Assembly: GCF_007828865.1 (NCBI RefSeq)
Contig: NZ_VIVK01000001.1
Coordinates: forward strand, 124,001 to 188,000
Length of the DNA stretch: 64,000 nucleotides
Origin: Kribbella amoyensis
GTDB lineage: Bacteria > Actinomycetota > Actinomycetes > Propionibacteriales > Kribbellaceae
Direction: 5' to 3'
The translations under genes were made by a program, and so were the position numbers. Below the pieces are notes generated by a model. The model saw nothing but the letters and a program-made list of their open reading frames with translations. It searched no databases and had not been told where the DNA came from. Below, in pieces: positions 15,954 through 23,814 of this stretch (within the stretch, counting starts at the first letter, position 1; the number at the start of each line of letters is the position of its first letter).

Positions 15954-16562
15954 GTGAGTGCATCAAGGACACGGGGCCTCATCGGGGCGTCGATCGGCGT
16001 GGCTGTTCTCGCCCTCACCGCCGCCTGCGGTGACGAGAGCTCCGCCCCGCCCGCCGCCCAGCCCACCCAATCGCCGACCACCCCCGGCACCTCTCCCACC
16101 GCCACACCGCCCACCCCCAGCGGTACGCCGAGCACGGACTGCCCCGAGACGATCACGGCGGTCCGCCAAGCGGTCACCAAGGCCACCTGGGGCAAGGGTG
16201 AAGCCAAGTCCAAGTTCGCGCCCGTCAGCGTGACGATCTGCCAGTACGACGCCCAGGCGACCGGCCAGGCGTACGCGACGGTCATGACCAAGCGACAGGG
16301 CGCGCAAGCCGCCGCGCTGTTCGCCCTGGTCAACGCGGCCCAGCCCGCGAAGGCGAAGCCGAACTACTGCACCAAGGAGCTCGGCCCGACCTACGTCCTG
16401 CGGTTCACCGACAACGACCGAGGCGTTCTCTCCATCACCGCCGAGGCGTACGGCTGCCGCCAACTGGTGGCCACCTCGTTCGAGGGCCAGGGCAAGCCTG
16501 GCGAACTGCCCGCGCCCCGGACCGTCACCCCCGAGCTGATCAAGTCGCTCGGCCTGCGCTGA
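15954..16562 (+). CDS. Secreted lipoprotein, DUF3558-like
   Basis: 202 residues. A signal peptide with lipobox LTAAC places the lipidated Cys near residue 25, so the protein sits on the outer face of the membrane. A Pro/Thr/Ser-rich linker (to about residue 60) leads to a domain with four cysteines that begins DCPETITAVRQAV and continues VTICQYD, NYCTKEL and AYGCRQLV. This cysteine-bearing layout resembles DUF3558-type lipoproteins. Start GTG 15954 is preceded by GGAAGGA at 8 nt; an earlier GTG at 15924 lacks this. Divergent from the hypothetical at 15754. Confidence 0.75.
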   Translation: MSASRTRGLIGASIGVAVLALTAACGDESSAPPAAQPTQSPTTPGTSPTATPPTPSGTPSTDCPETITAVRQAVTKATWGKGEAKSKFAPVSVTICQYDAQATGQAYATVMTKRQGAQAAALFALVNAAQPAKAKPNYCTKELGPTYVLRFTDNDRGVLSITAEAYGCRQLVATSFEGQGKPGELPAPRTVTPELIKSLGLR

Positions 16563-16753
16563 CCCCGCACCGGACGAGCACCCCGAAGCCGTCCGGTCCG
16601 TGGGTCACCACCGCCCACCTCGCGGGTCCCTCAGGTTGACCCGCGGGGTGGGCGGCTCGGCCCACTCCCCTTTTCCAGCCGCGTCCGTTCTGTGCTTGTC
16701 CAGGCGCCGGATCCACCGCACGCTGATCGGCAACACCGTTCCGGGAGCGTGCG

Positions 16754-18112
16754 ATGCGATCACTCCGCCTACTGATGGCGCTGCTGCTTGTCTGTCTCGT
16801 CGCCGCGTGCTCGTCCCCAGCCGAATCGGCTGCTCCCGAACGCTGCGACGGCATCACCGGCTTCACCTGTACGACACTGCGCGTCCCTCTGAACCACCGT
16901 GATCCCGGCGGCCGGCAGCTCGAATTGGCCGTCGCCGCTGCCGACAACGTCGACGCACCCCGCGGTGTACTCCTGATGCTCACCGGCGGCCCCGGCCAAC
17001 CAGGCGTACCTCTCCTCTCCCGGATCCGCGCGGAGCTCGACCCCGCCGTACTCCGCGAGTACCGGCTCGTCATGTTCGACCAGCGCGGTACCGGGCAACG
17101 CGGGATCAACTGCCCCGAGTTGCAACGGGCAGTCGGCGGTTCCGACTTCCTCAGCGTTCCTCCTGCTGCCGTGGACGCGTGTGCCCGCGTACTCGGCTCC
17201 GACCTCGACTACTACGGCACGCCCGACACGGTCGAGGACATCGAACTCCTGCGCCGCTCCCTCGGTACGGACAAGCTCACGCTCAACGGCACGTCGTACG
17301 GGAGCTTCACGGCAGCGCAGTACGGCCTGAAGTACCCGTCGAACGTCCGGTCGCTCGTCCTCGATTCCGTAGTCCCGCACCGCGGGTTCGACCCGTTCGG
17401 GGTAGACCTGATGAAGCACACCGGTGACGTACTCGGTGCTGCGTGCCGGCGCGACTCGTCCTGTACTACGGATCCTGTGGCCGACCTGGCCTGGCTGGTA
17501 CGGCACGGTGAGCTCGACGGGCTTCCGCTGGACGGGACCAGCATGCTCGAGTCCCTGGCGATCCTCAGCCTCAACTCCGTGAACCCGTCGCTCAAGGGCA
17601 TCCCGAAGGTGCTGCACGACGCGCGGAACGGTGACACGGCCGCGTTGAAGGAGCTGTTCCAGGAGGCGTCGAGCCGCGGCGCGCAGTACGACGAACTGTC
17701 CGCCGGACTCCACATGGCGACGCTCTGCTCGGACCTGCGCTTCCCCTGGTCCGCGGGTACGCCTCTGTCCGAGCGACCAGCCGCGCTGGAGGCCGCAGTG
17801 AGGAAGCTGGACCCGGCGAAGCTGTACCCGTACGACGTGCGCACCGCGCGGAACCAGCTGATCGTGGACGGGTGCCTGCGCTGGCCGTCGACCCGGGCGT
17901 CGGCATACCCGGCTCAGCAGGAGCTGCTCCCGCGGACGTTGATCCTGCACGGCACCGACGACCTCTTCTGCCCGCCGTCCTGGGCGGAGTGGGAGCGGGA
18001 CCACGCCCGCCAGGCACAGCTGGTCGTCGTGCCGGGGAGCGGCCACAACGTCCAGGGCAGCCGTTCGAATCCCACCGGAAAGGAGCAGGTCAGGGCGTTC
18101 TTGCTGGCTTGA
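16754..18112 (+). CDS. Secreted alpha/beta-hydrolase (tripeptidyl aminopeptidase-like)
   Basis: 452 residues. A lipoprotein signal peptide with LVAAC (Cys about 19) is followed by the alpha/beta-hydrolase core: oxyanion region LTGGPGQPG, then FDQRGTGQRG, the nucleophile elbow GTSYGS, an acidic residue in HGTDDLFCP and the histidine in GSGHNVQG. The layout and the extra C-terminal cap match the S33-type tripeptidyl aminopeptidases of Streptomyces, which trim peptides outside the cell. ATG 16754 follows GGGAGC. A secreted S1 protease gene lies nearby, consistent with a nutrient-scavenging role. Confidence 0.88.
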   Translation: MRSLRLLMALLLVCLVAACSSPAESAAPERCDGITGFTCTTLRVPLNHRDPGGRQLELAVAAADNVDAPRGVLLMLTGGPGQPGVPLLSRIRAELDPAVLREYRLVMFDQRGTGQRGINCPELQRAVGGSDFLSVPPAAVDACARVLGSDLDYYGTPDTVEDIELLRRSLGTDKLTLNGTSYGSFTAAQYGLKYPSNVRSLVLDSVVPHRGFDPFGVDLMKHTGDVLGAACRRDSSCTTDPVADLAWLVRHGELDGLPLDGTSMLESLAILSLNSVNPSLKGIPKVLHDARNGDTAALKELFQEASSRGAQYDELSAGLHMATLCSDLRFPWSAGTPLSERPAALEAAVRKLDPAKLYPYDVRTARNQLIVDGCLRWPSTRASAYPAQQELLPRTLILHGTDDLFCPPSWAEWERDHARQAQLVVVPGSGHNVQGSRSNPTGKEQVRAFLLA

Positions 18113-18158
18113 GATGTAACTGTGCGCGAATCTCTGCAGCACCCTGCGTGGCTCGATG

Positions 18159-18171
18159 CGTCTAATAGACG
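18159..18171. promoter_or_regulatory. Palindrome in the sigma-factor promoter region
   Basis: CGTCTA-a-TAGACG, a perfect 13-bp palindrome 34 bp before the sigma-factor start. It includes TCTAAT, which could serve as a -10 box. A candidate operator. Confidence 0.3.
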
Positions 18172-18204
18172 TGAGGTGTTGTACGCCCAGCCGGGGAGTG
18201 GCAA

Positions 18205-18699
18205 GTGGAGTTCGAGGAGTACGCGTCCGCACGCGGGCAGGAACTGGTGCGTCTCGGGTTCACCCTCTCCGGCGACTACCAACGCGCCGAGGACCTGGCA
18301 CAGATCGCGCTGATGCAGGCGTTCCGGTCCTGGCGCCGGGTACGACGGGCGGACGACCCGCACACCTACGTCCGGCGGATCCTGGTCAACGCGTACCTGT
18401 CGATGACCCGGCGCCGGTCCTTCACCGAAGCACCCACGGCCGACCTCGACGCCGACCGGACGGTGCCCGACCCCGCCACCGACATCGTGAACTCCGACGA
18501 CCTCTGGCGAGCCCTCGCCACGTTGTCGGCCCGCGAGCGCGTCGTCCTCGTCCTGCGCTACTACCAGGACCTGGACGACCGGACGATCGCCGACCTGCTC
18601 GGCATCAAACCGTCCTCCGTGCGCGCGACCGCCAGCCGGGCGCTGGCCTCGTTGCGGAAGGCAAGGGAGTCCCGACGTGTTGACGAGAGGTTGCCGTGA
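18205..18699 (+). CDS. ECF sigma factor, SigE-family type
   Basis: 164 residues containing only regions 2 and 4 of sigma-70. Region 2: LVRLGFTLSGDYQRAEDLAQIALMQ, then RRVRRADDPHTYVRRILVN. Region 4: LSARERVVLVLRYYQDLDDRTIADLLG with the helix-turn-helix SSVRATASRALASL. This is the actinobacterial 'SigE family' of small ECF factors whose first residues are short and acidic. The start GTG follows GGGGAG. The stop overlaps the start of the META-domain membrane protein (GTGA), as in sigma/anti-sigma pairs, so that neighbour is its likely partner. Confidence 0.9.
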   Translation: MEFEEYASARGQELVRLGFTLSGDYQRAEDLAQIALMQAFRSWRRVRRADDPHTYVRRILVNAYLSMTRRRSFTEAPTADLDADRTVPDPATDIVNSDDLWRALATLSARERVVLVLRYYQDLDDRTIADLLGIKPSSVRATASRALASLRKARESRRVDERLP

Positions 18700-19295
18700 G
18701 CAAGACTGACCTGGAGGACGACCTGCGCGCGACGCTGGACCGCGCCGCCGCCTCCGTACCCCTGGCGCCCGACCTGGCCGAGCGTGCGGCGACCGGCGCG
18801 CACCGGGCCCGGCGCCGGACGTTCGCCGTCTGCGGTGCGGCCGTGGCCGGTGTCGCCGTGATCGCCGCGGCCGGCTTCGCGCTCCGCGACGGCGGTCCCA
18901 CCCCACTCCCCCCAAGTGCGGCCGGTCCGACCGTGGCCGCCGGAACCCCGACCACCGGGCCGTCGGTCCAGCAGGTGACCGGGACCTGGCGCGCGACGAA
19001 GCTGGACGGGTTCACCGCGCTGAAGACGAACCGGCCGGAGAACCCGGTCCTCACCTTCAACCCCAACGGCACCTGGGTCGGCTCGGACGGCTGCAACGGG
19101 ATCAGCGGCACGTTCAGTATCGGGCAGCGGGGCGAGTTCACCGCCAAGGTGGACGGCCAGCGCCTGATCGAGTGCGCGAACGTCCCGCACACCGCGGCCC
19201 TGCAGGTCACTAAGCGTGTCGAGGTGGACGCGAAGACGCTGCGGCTCTACGCGGCCGACGGGCGCGAAGTTGCGAACTACGCTCGCACAGGGTAG
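18696..19295 (+). CDS. Single-pass membrane protein with META-like domain
   Basis: 199 residues. Residues 1-45 are cytosolic (LEDDLRATLDRAAASV...RARRR), residues 46-64 form one membrane helix, and after a Pro/Thr-rich linker the external domain reads GTWRATKLDGF, LTFNPNGTWVGSDGCNGISGTF and ECANV, the pattern of META/HslJ domains. The gene overlaps the ECF sigma factor by 4 bp and its cytosolic head is of a size suitable for binding sigma, so a sensor/anti-sigma role is a fair inference although no zinc-binding anti-sigma motif is visible. Confidence 0.75.
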   Translation: MSKTDLEDDLRATLDRAAASVPLAPDLAERAATGAHRARRRTFAVCGAAVAGVAVIAAAGFALRDGGPTPLPPSAAGPTVAAGTPTTGPSVQQVTGTWRATKLDGFTALKTNRPENPVLTFNPNGTWVGSDGCNGISGTFSIGQRGEFTAKVDGQRLIECANVPHTAALQVTKRVEVDAKTLRLYAADGREVANYARTG

Positions 19296-19387
19296 CCATA
19301 TCTGTGTGCGGACGGTAGTCAGCACTTGACTCTGCGGATCCATGCTTGGACGATTTACCGCAGGCCGTCCACCGATTGGGGAGCTTA

Positions 19388-20680
19388 GTGCGACTCTCAG
19401 CTACCGTCCCGCTGCTCGCCGTCGGCTCCTTGTCACTCACCGCGATCCACGCGGCCGGCTCCAGCACGCCGTCATCGGCGCCCGTTTCCGTTGCTGTGTG
19501 CAACCACGCTGCCCCGTCGATCTCGGCCTCCTCGAGCCAGCGGCTGTCCCAGCCGACCAGCTCGTCGGACCCGCGTCCCCTCGGTCAGGCCCTGAGCGAG
19601 GGAGTCACGGCCGCCGTCGCCTCGATCGAACCACTGGACGCGACCGGCCGGCCGACGTCGGGCCTGCCGTACGGACTCGGCGCGGGCGTCATCGGCGTCC
19701 TCGGGTCCGAGCGCAGCGGGTACAAGGTCGTCCTCGACTCCTCGACCGACGAGAAGAAGTATCAGGCCGCCGTCGACCGGCACGTCCCGGAGGCGGGCAA
19801 GCCGATGCTCAAGGTCGAGCCGAGCTGCCGTTCCGCGGCCTCGATCGCGTCCACGTGGAAGGCGGTCGGCGCCCGCGGCTGGTCGGCCGACGCGGGCCGG
19901 ACGACCTTCGTCGCGGACCTGGACCCGGCCACGGAGGACGTGGTGGTCGAGTACGACAAGGCCACCACCTCGGCGGCCAGCGTGTCCGGATTGTCAGCCC
20001 TGCAAGGGGTTTCGGCCCGAGCCGGCGGCGTCGCCCGGACCTCCCGGCTCAACGACACCCCGAAGGGCGGCCACTGGGGCGGCGCCCGGATCACCTCGGC
20101 CTCGAAGAACTGCACCGCCGGCTTCTCCGTGGTCCGCCGCTCCACCAACACCCGCGCCTCGGTCACAGCCGGCCACTGCGGCGGCGTCGGTACCATCTGG
20201 CGCTCCGGTACGAACTACTACGGCACCACCTCGGTCCGCACCAACTACCCCGACTACGACCAGTCCCTGCTCACCGGCAGCTCGTACGGCCCCAAGATCT
20301 GGACCGACGGCCCCGGCGACTCCGCGGACACCCGCACCGTCAAGGGCGGCGGCGACCCGTCGATCGGCGCGTCCGTCTGCCAGTCCGGCTCCTTCAGCAC
20401 CTCCCTCTGCGGCATCACGGTGCAAAGCCTGAGCGCGAAGTACTGCGACACCGACGGCTGCACCACGTACGTCATCCGAGCCACCCGCAGCGGCCAAACA
20501 GCCATCATCGGTGGGGATTCGGGCGGCCCGGTGTACTCCCGGCCCTCGTCCACGACGGCGACCATCCGAGGGATCGCGTTCGCTGGATCCGGATGCTCGG
20601 CCGGTAGGTGCACGACGCTGTACGCGGAGAGGTACAAGTCGATCTCAGGCCACCTCGGCGTCACCGCGCTCACGGGCTGA
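19388..20680 (+). CDS. Secreted S1-family serine protease
   Basis: 430 residues from GTG 19388, chosen because GGGGAG precedes it and it gives a clean signal peptide (RLSATVPLLAVGSLSLTAIHAAG). A pro-region of about 180 residues follows, then the chymotrypsin-like domain: ASVTAGHCG holds the catalytic His, NYPDYDQSLL the Asp, and IIGGDSGGPVY the Ser. Three cysteine pairs fit streptogrisin-type disulfides. It is an exported endopeptidase, probably autoprocessed. A stem-loop lies 13 bp after the stop. Confidence 0.88.
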   Translation: MRLSATVPLLAVGSLSLTAIHAAGSSTPSSAPVSVAVCNHAAPSISASSSQRLSQPTSSSDPRPLGQALSEGVTAAVASIEPLDATGRPTSGLPYGLGAGVIGVLGSERSGYKVVLDSSTDEKKYQAAVDRHVPEAGKPMLKVEPSCRSAASIASTWKAVGARGWSADAGRTTFVADLDPATEDVVVEYDKATTSAASVSGLSALQGVSARAGGVARTSRLNDTPKGGHWGGARITSASKNCTAGFSVVRRSTNTRASVTAGHCGGVGTIWRSGTNYYGTTSVRTNYPDYDQSLLTGSSYGPKIWTDGPGDSADTRTVKGGGDPSIGASVCQSGSFSTSLCGITVQSLSAKYCDTDGCTTYVIRATRSGQTAIIGGDSGGPVYSRPSSTTATIRGIAFAGSGCSAGRCTTLYAERYKSISGHLGVTALTG

Positions 20681-20692
20681 GCAGGTCGAGAT

Positions 20693-20710
20693 CCCCAACC
20701 CTGGTTGGGG
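20693..20710 (+). terminator. Stem-loop after the S1 protease gene
   Basis: CCCCAACC (20693-20700) and GGTTGGGG (20703-20710); 7-8 bp stem, tight loop, no U tract. The rest of the 260-bp gap to tRNA-Arg shows nothing else that I can support. Confidence 0.4.
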
Positions 20711-20940
20711 GCGCGTCCAGCCCAACCAGCTTGATTCGTGCCAGCCGGGAGCCCCGTGATCCCGACAACCAACCCACCCGCGATCGGCGCCCGCCGTGAT
20801 CCGGAGCCTGCCCGATCTCCCCCGAGGTAGTCCGTCAGGTTCCAGCGGACCGTGAAACCAGCGCAACCACCCCGGGTTCACGACAGCCGGTCACCGGTGT
20901 CCGCTAGGCTGTCCCCGGTCGACCTCTCTGGTCCCAGTGC

Positions 20941-21016
20941 GCCCCCGTAGCTCAGGGGATAGAGCGTCGGTTTCCTAAACCGTGCGTCGCAGGTTCGAAT
21001 CCTGCCGGGGGCACCA
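20941..21016 (+). tRNA. tRNA-Arg (CCT anticodon)
   Basis: A 76-nt tRNA with acceptor GCCCCCG/CGGGGGC, D arm GCTCAGGGGATAGAGC, anticodon loop TTCCTAA (anticodon CCT, reading AGG) and T arm AGGTTCGAATCCT, with CCA encoded at 21014-21016. The first base pair of the anticodon stem is a T-T mismatch. Confidence 0.93.
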
Positions 21017-21111
21017 AACAATGTGGGCCCTGACCAGGCAAAACGTCCCGGGCCTTCCTTCGAAGGCTCGAGACGTGTACCCAAAGATGCACCCCGTCCG
21101 GAGGCAGTGTG

Positions 21112-21167
21112 GACGGGCGCCACGTTGGCTCGGGTCAGGGACGGGCGCCACGTTGGCTCGGGTCAGG
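21112..21167. repeat. Two tandem copies of a 28-bp unit
   Basis: The 28-bp unit at 21112-21139 (starting GACGGGCGCCACGTTGG) is repeated exactly at 21140-21167. The second copy includes the stop codon of the small secreted protein gene. It lies 96 bp past tRNA-Arg and looks like a recent duplication. Confidence 0.85.
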
Positions 21168-21576
21168 GGCGGGGGACTGAGTGCCAGGCCAGTTCGGTGA
21201 CGGTGCCGTTGGGGGCGACGTTGTTCAGGCTTACGCGTACCGAGGTGGCGCCGCCTACCACGTCGGCGTTCACGTACAGGTGGACCTCCTCGACCTTGCT
21301 GTAGCAGGTCACTTGGCTGTAGGTGGTGTCGAGGAGCTTCGAACCGCTGTAGCTCTTGGCGATCGTCTGACGGCAGCCGCTCGTCTCCAACGCCCGCTGG
21401 ACGCCGTCGACCATCGCCGCCCGGTTGTAGAACGTGATCGTCCCCTTGGTGTAGGTGGCGCCGTAGGGTGCCTCGTAGGGGGCAGTCGGGTAGGCCGTCG
21501 AAGCTGCCTGGGCGGTTCCGGCGACGGTCGTGAGGATCGCGAGCAATCCGGTACCAGCGGCAAGAGACTTACGCAT
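21163..21576 (-). CDS. Small secreted protein of unknown function
   Basis: 137 residues from ATG 21576, preceded by GGAGCAGG. A clear signal peptide (RKSLAAGTGLLAILTTVAGTAQA) is followed by a roughly 110-residue mature domain with two cysteines, several tyrosines and beta-type alternation (EEVHLYVNADVVGG, SVRVSLNNVAPNG). I do not recognise the family. It should be exported by Sec. The 3' end has been touched by the 28-bp tandem duplication, which spans the stop codon; the reading frame is intact. Confidence 0.7.
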   Translation of the reverse strand: MRKSLAAGTGLLAILTTVAGTAQAASTAYPTAPYEAPYGATYTKGTITFYNRAAMVDGVQRALETSGCRQTIAKSYSGSKLLDTTYSQVTCYSKVEEVHLYVNADVVGGATSVRVSLNNVAPNGTVTELAWHSVPRP

Positions 21577-21726
21577 CGAGTCCTGCTCCTTCGAGTCGTC
21601 CAGCACATCGTCGGAGGGATTCTGCCTCGTCGCCCCGTGCCACAGAACCCCTTTGCAGCTTCTGGCAGCAGGGCGATCAGCTGGGTGGACCTACGCCTAC
21701 TCCCAGGCGAAGCCGTCGGGCCGAAG

Positions 21727-23079
21727 TCAGGGGGCGCTCTGGGGTGGCTGCGGGGATGTCGAGACCGGTTTCTGTCCCTTTTGCATCAGGGCCGCCAGCG
21801 CGCCGGAGCCGGTGACGGCGAGGTAGGACGAGAGGACGGCGACGGCTACCGGGGCGAGTTGGAGTACCCCGATCTGGGTCGTGAGGGCGGCCAGGACGAT
21901 CAGGGAGAACGGGGCCGCGATGAGCGCGCCGAGGATGGCGGCGAACATCGTGGCGAACGCGAGCCCTTCGGGGATGCCCGGGATCAGCAGGTGGGTGGCG
22001 ACGCCGGCGGTACCTCCGATGAACAACATCACCAGGATCGGGCCGCCGATGAAGCCGGTCGACTCGCAGATCGCGAAGGTCAGCATCTTGACGAACAGGA
22101 CCGCAAGGACCAGGCCGGTTCCGAGTGCCGCTCCGTCGTCGATCACGGTCTTGAGTTGATCGGTTCCGGTGAACATCGTCAGCGGCAGAGCGACTCCGAT
22201 CAGGCCGAAGGCGATCCCGCCGAGGGTGGAGCGAAGGATCGTCCGCTCGGCCAGCGGAGCGGTGAGCCTCTTCATCAGTCCGGCCACCGCGAGATGCACC
22301 AGCGCGAGTACCCCGGCGGCGAGACCGAGGGGAACGGCCGCGGCGAGCTGCCAGTTCTCGTACTCGAAGGCCGGCAGTTGGTAGATGTCGACGAAGGTGC
22401 TTCCCGCGATCGGGTAGTAGACCGCGAACGCCACCGTCGAGGACACCAGCGCCGCGATCAGGGTGTCGCCGAGGCGCGCGAGCTTCGGGCGTGCGACCTC
22501 GAGTACCAGGCTGGTGGCGAGGATCGGGGACGACAACAGGCCGCCGAACGCTGCCGAGATTCCGCTGAGCGTGTTCGTCGCGGTGGCCTCGGCGTCCAGC
22601 TTTCGGCGGACCGACAGCCAGCTCCCGAACCCGCCGCCCAGCTTCCCCAGCGCGTCCTCGGGTCCGAGGCTCGCTCCACCGACCAGCGACACTATCGAGA
22701 CGGCGACCGCCTGCAGGACCGTCGGCGGCTCGACCCGCTCGTCCCGGAGCTCCTGGATCGTGCCGGGCAGCTTGGCCGGGACCCGGAGCACGCGCCGCAG
22801 TACGCCGACGAGCACCCCGGCGGCTCCGGTCACCGCCACCCACCAGAGGTGGCCGGAGAACCAGTCCGGGTTCGCCGGCAGGGTGAACCAGAGCTCCGTG
22901 CCCCCTTGGACCAGCCCGAGGAAGACCAGCGCGATAACGGCGAGGACGACCCCGAACAGCGCCGCATAGCCGATGTTCGTCCAGAACCCGCGGGATCGGT
23001 TCAGCGCCACGAAACCGGGAGTTGATTCTGTTTCCCTGCTCACCCTCCACACGATCTGGGCGGGCGAGGACGTTCGCAT
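21727..23079 (-). CDS. ClC-family chloride channel/antiporter
   Basis: 450 residues, about 11 hydrophobic segments. ClC landmarks are recognisable though divergent: SLVGGASLGPEDALGKLGGGFGSWL replaces the usual GREGP selectivity helix with G-P-E-D, TLSGISAAFGGLLSSPI follows as in other ClCs, and FAICESTGFIGGPILVMLFIGGTAG corresponds to the second conserved G-x-F-x-P helix. It moves chloride or other anions across the cytoplasmic membrane; channel or exchanger cannot be told. Start uncertain: ATG 23079 and GTG 23043 both have GGAGG placed too close. Confidence 0.82.
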   Translation of the reverse strand: MRTSSPAQIVWRVSRETESTPGFVALNRSRGFWTNIGYAALFGVVLAVIALVFLGLVQGGTELWFTLPANPDWFSGHLWWVAVTGAAGVLVGVLRRVLRVPAKLPGTIQELRDERVEPPTVLQAVAVSIVSLVGGASLGPEDALGKLGGGFGSWLSVRRKLDAEATATNTLSGISAAFGGLLSSPILATSLVLEVARPKLARLGDTLIAALVSSTVAFAVYYPIAGSTFVDIYQLPAFEYENWQLAAAVPLGLAAGVLALVHLAVAGLMKRLTAPLAERTILRSTLGGIAFGLIGVALPLTMFTGTDQLKTVIDDGAALGTGLVLAVLFVKMLTFAICESTGFIGGPILVMLFIGGTAGVATHLLIPGIPEGLAFATMFAAILGALIAAPFSLIVLAALTTQIGVLQLAPVAVAVLSSYLAVTGSGALAALMQKGQKPVSTSPQPPQSAP

Positions 23080-23130
23080 CCTCCGCCCGGAGTGATTCGG
23101 CGGCCACTCGCGGCGGCTTGGTGGGCTCGG

Positions 23131-23712
23131 TCAGTCGTTGAGCAGGCCACGCAGGGCGAGGTCGGCGACTGCTCGTAGTTGTTCGCGGGTGCGGCCGGCC
23201 GCTGCTTGGACGGCGATACCGTCGGTGAGAGTGTGGACGAGCTGAGCCAGGGTTGCGGCGTTCGTTCCTTGGGGTAGATCGGGCGCCTTTTCGAGGCGGC
23301 GACGCAAGGCTGCCTCGCCGATCTCGCGTCGGCGGACCGCGTCGTCACGGACAGGCCTGGCGTCGGGACCGCAAGCGTGCACGCTTTTCACGGTGAGACA
23401 GCCGCGCGGGGTGTCCTTGCCGGCGACGAGTTCGATAGTGCCGAACACAAGACGTTCGACGACGCCGCGGATGGTGGGCTCGTCGAGTGCGTCGACCGCA
23501 AACGCACCGGGGCTCGCGAAGTAGCGGTCGAGCACCTTCGCGAAGAGTTGCTCCTTGTTGCCGAAGACCGCGTACAGGCTGGGCTTGTTGATGCCCATCG
23601 TGGCGGTGAGTTCGGCGAGCGAGGTGCCTTCGTATCCCTGCTGCCAGAACAGTTCCAGCGCGCGGTCGAGCGCCGTGTCGGGATCGAACGACCGCGGGCG
23701 TCCGCCGGGCAT
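23131..23712 (-). CDS. TetR/AcrR family regulator
   Basis: 193 residues from ATG 23712, set by the upstream GGAGG. The N-terminal helix-turn-helix reads GYEGTSLAELTATMGINKPSLYAVFGNKEQLF, typical of the family. The C-terminal domain has the GCLTVKSVHACGP cysteine-bearing stretch common in the YcdC/TetR_C subgroup. Divergent from the Gfo/Idh/MocA oxidoreductase gene, with two palindromic operators between them, so it probably represses itself and that enzyme. The ligand is unknown. Confidence 0.88.
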   Translation of the reverse strand: MPGGRPRSFDPDTALDRALELFWQQGYEGTSLAELTATMGINKPSLYAVFGNKEQLFAKVLDRYFASPGAFAVDALDEPTIRGVVERLVFGTIELVAGKDTPRGCLTVKSVHACGPDARPVRDDAVRRREIGEAALRRRLEKAPDLPQGTNAATLAQLVHTLTDGIAVQAAAGRTREQLRAVADLALRGLLND

Positions 23713-23730
23713 CGCCACCTCCGCAGATTT

Positions 23731-23744
23731 GTACCTAACGGTAC
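23731..23744. promoter_or_regulatory. Candidate TetR operator 1
   Basis: GTACC-taac-GGTAC, a perfect 5+4+5 palindrome 19 bp before the tetR start. Confidence 0.55.
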
Positions 23745-23781
23745 TTTACCTCTTGCGCGAACCTGGTGCGGTCCAGTTGAA

Positions 23782-23793
23782 TACCAATCGGTA
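23782..23793. promoter_or_regulatory. Candidate TetR operator 2
   Basis: TACC-aatc-GGTA, the same half-sites and 4-bp spacer as operator 1, 22 bp before the oxidoreductase start. Confidence 0.55.
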
Positions 23794-23814
23794 CAAATCA
23801 GGAGAGGGCGGGCA

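Noticed and set aside
20941-21167. tRNA-Arg with a nearby repeat as an integration (att) site
   Set aside because: The 28-bp repeat does not copy the tRNA 3' end and no integrase lies nearby.
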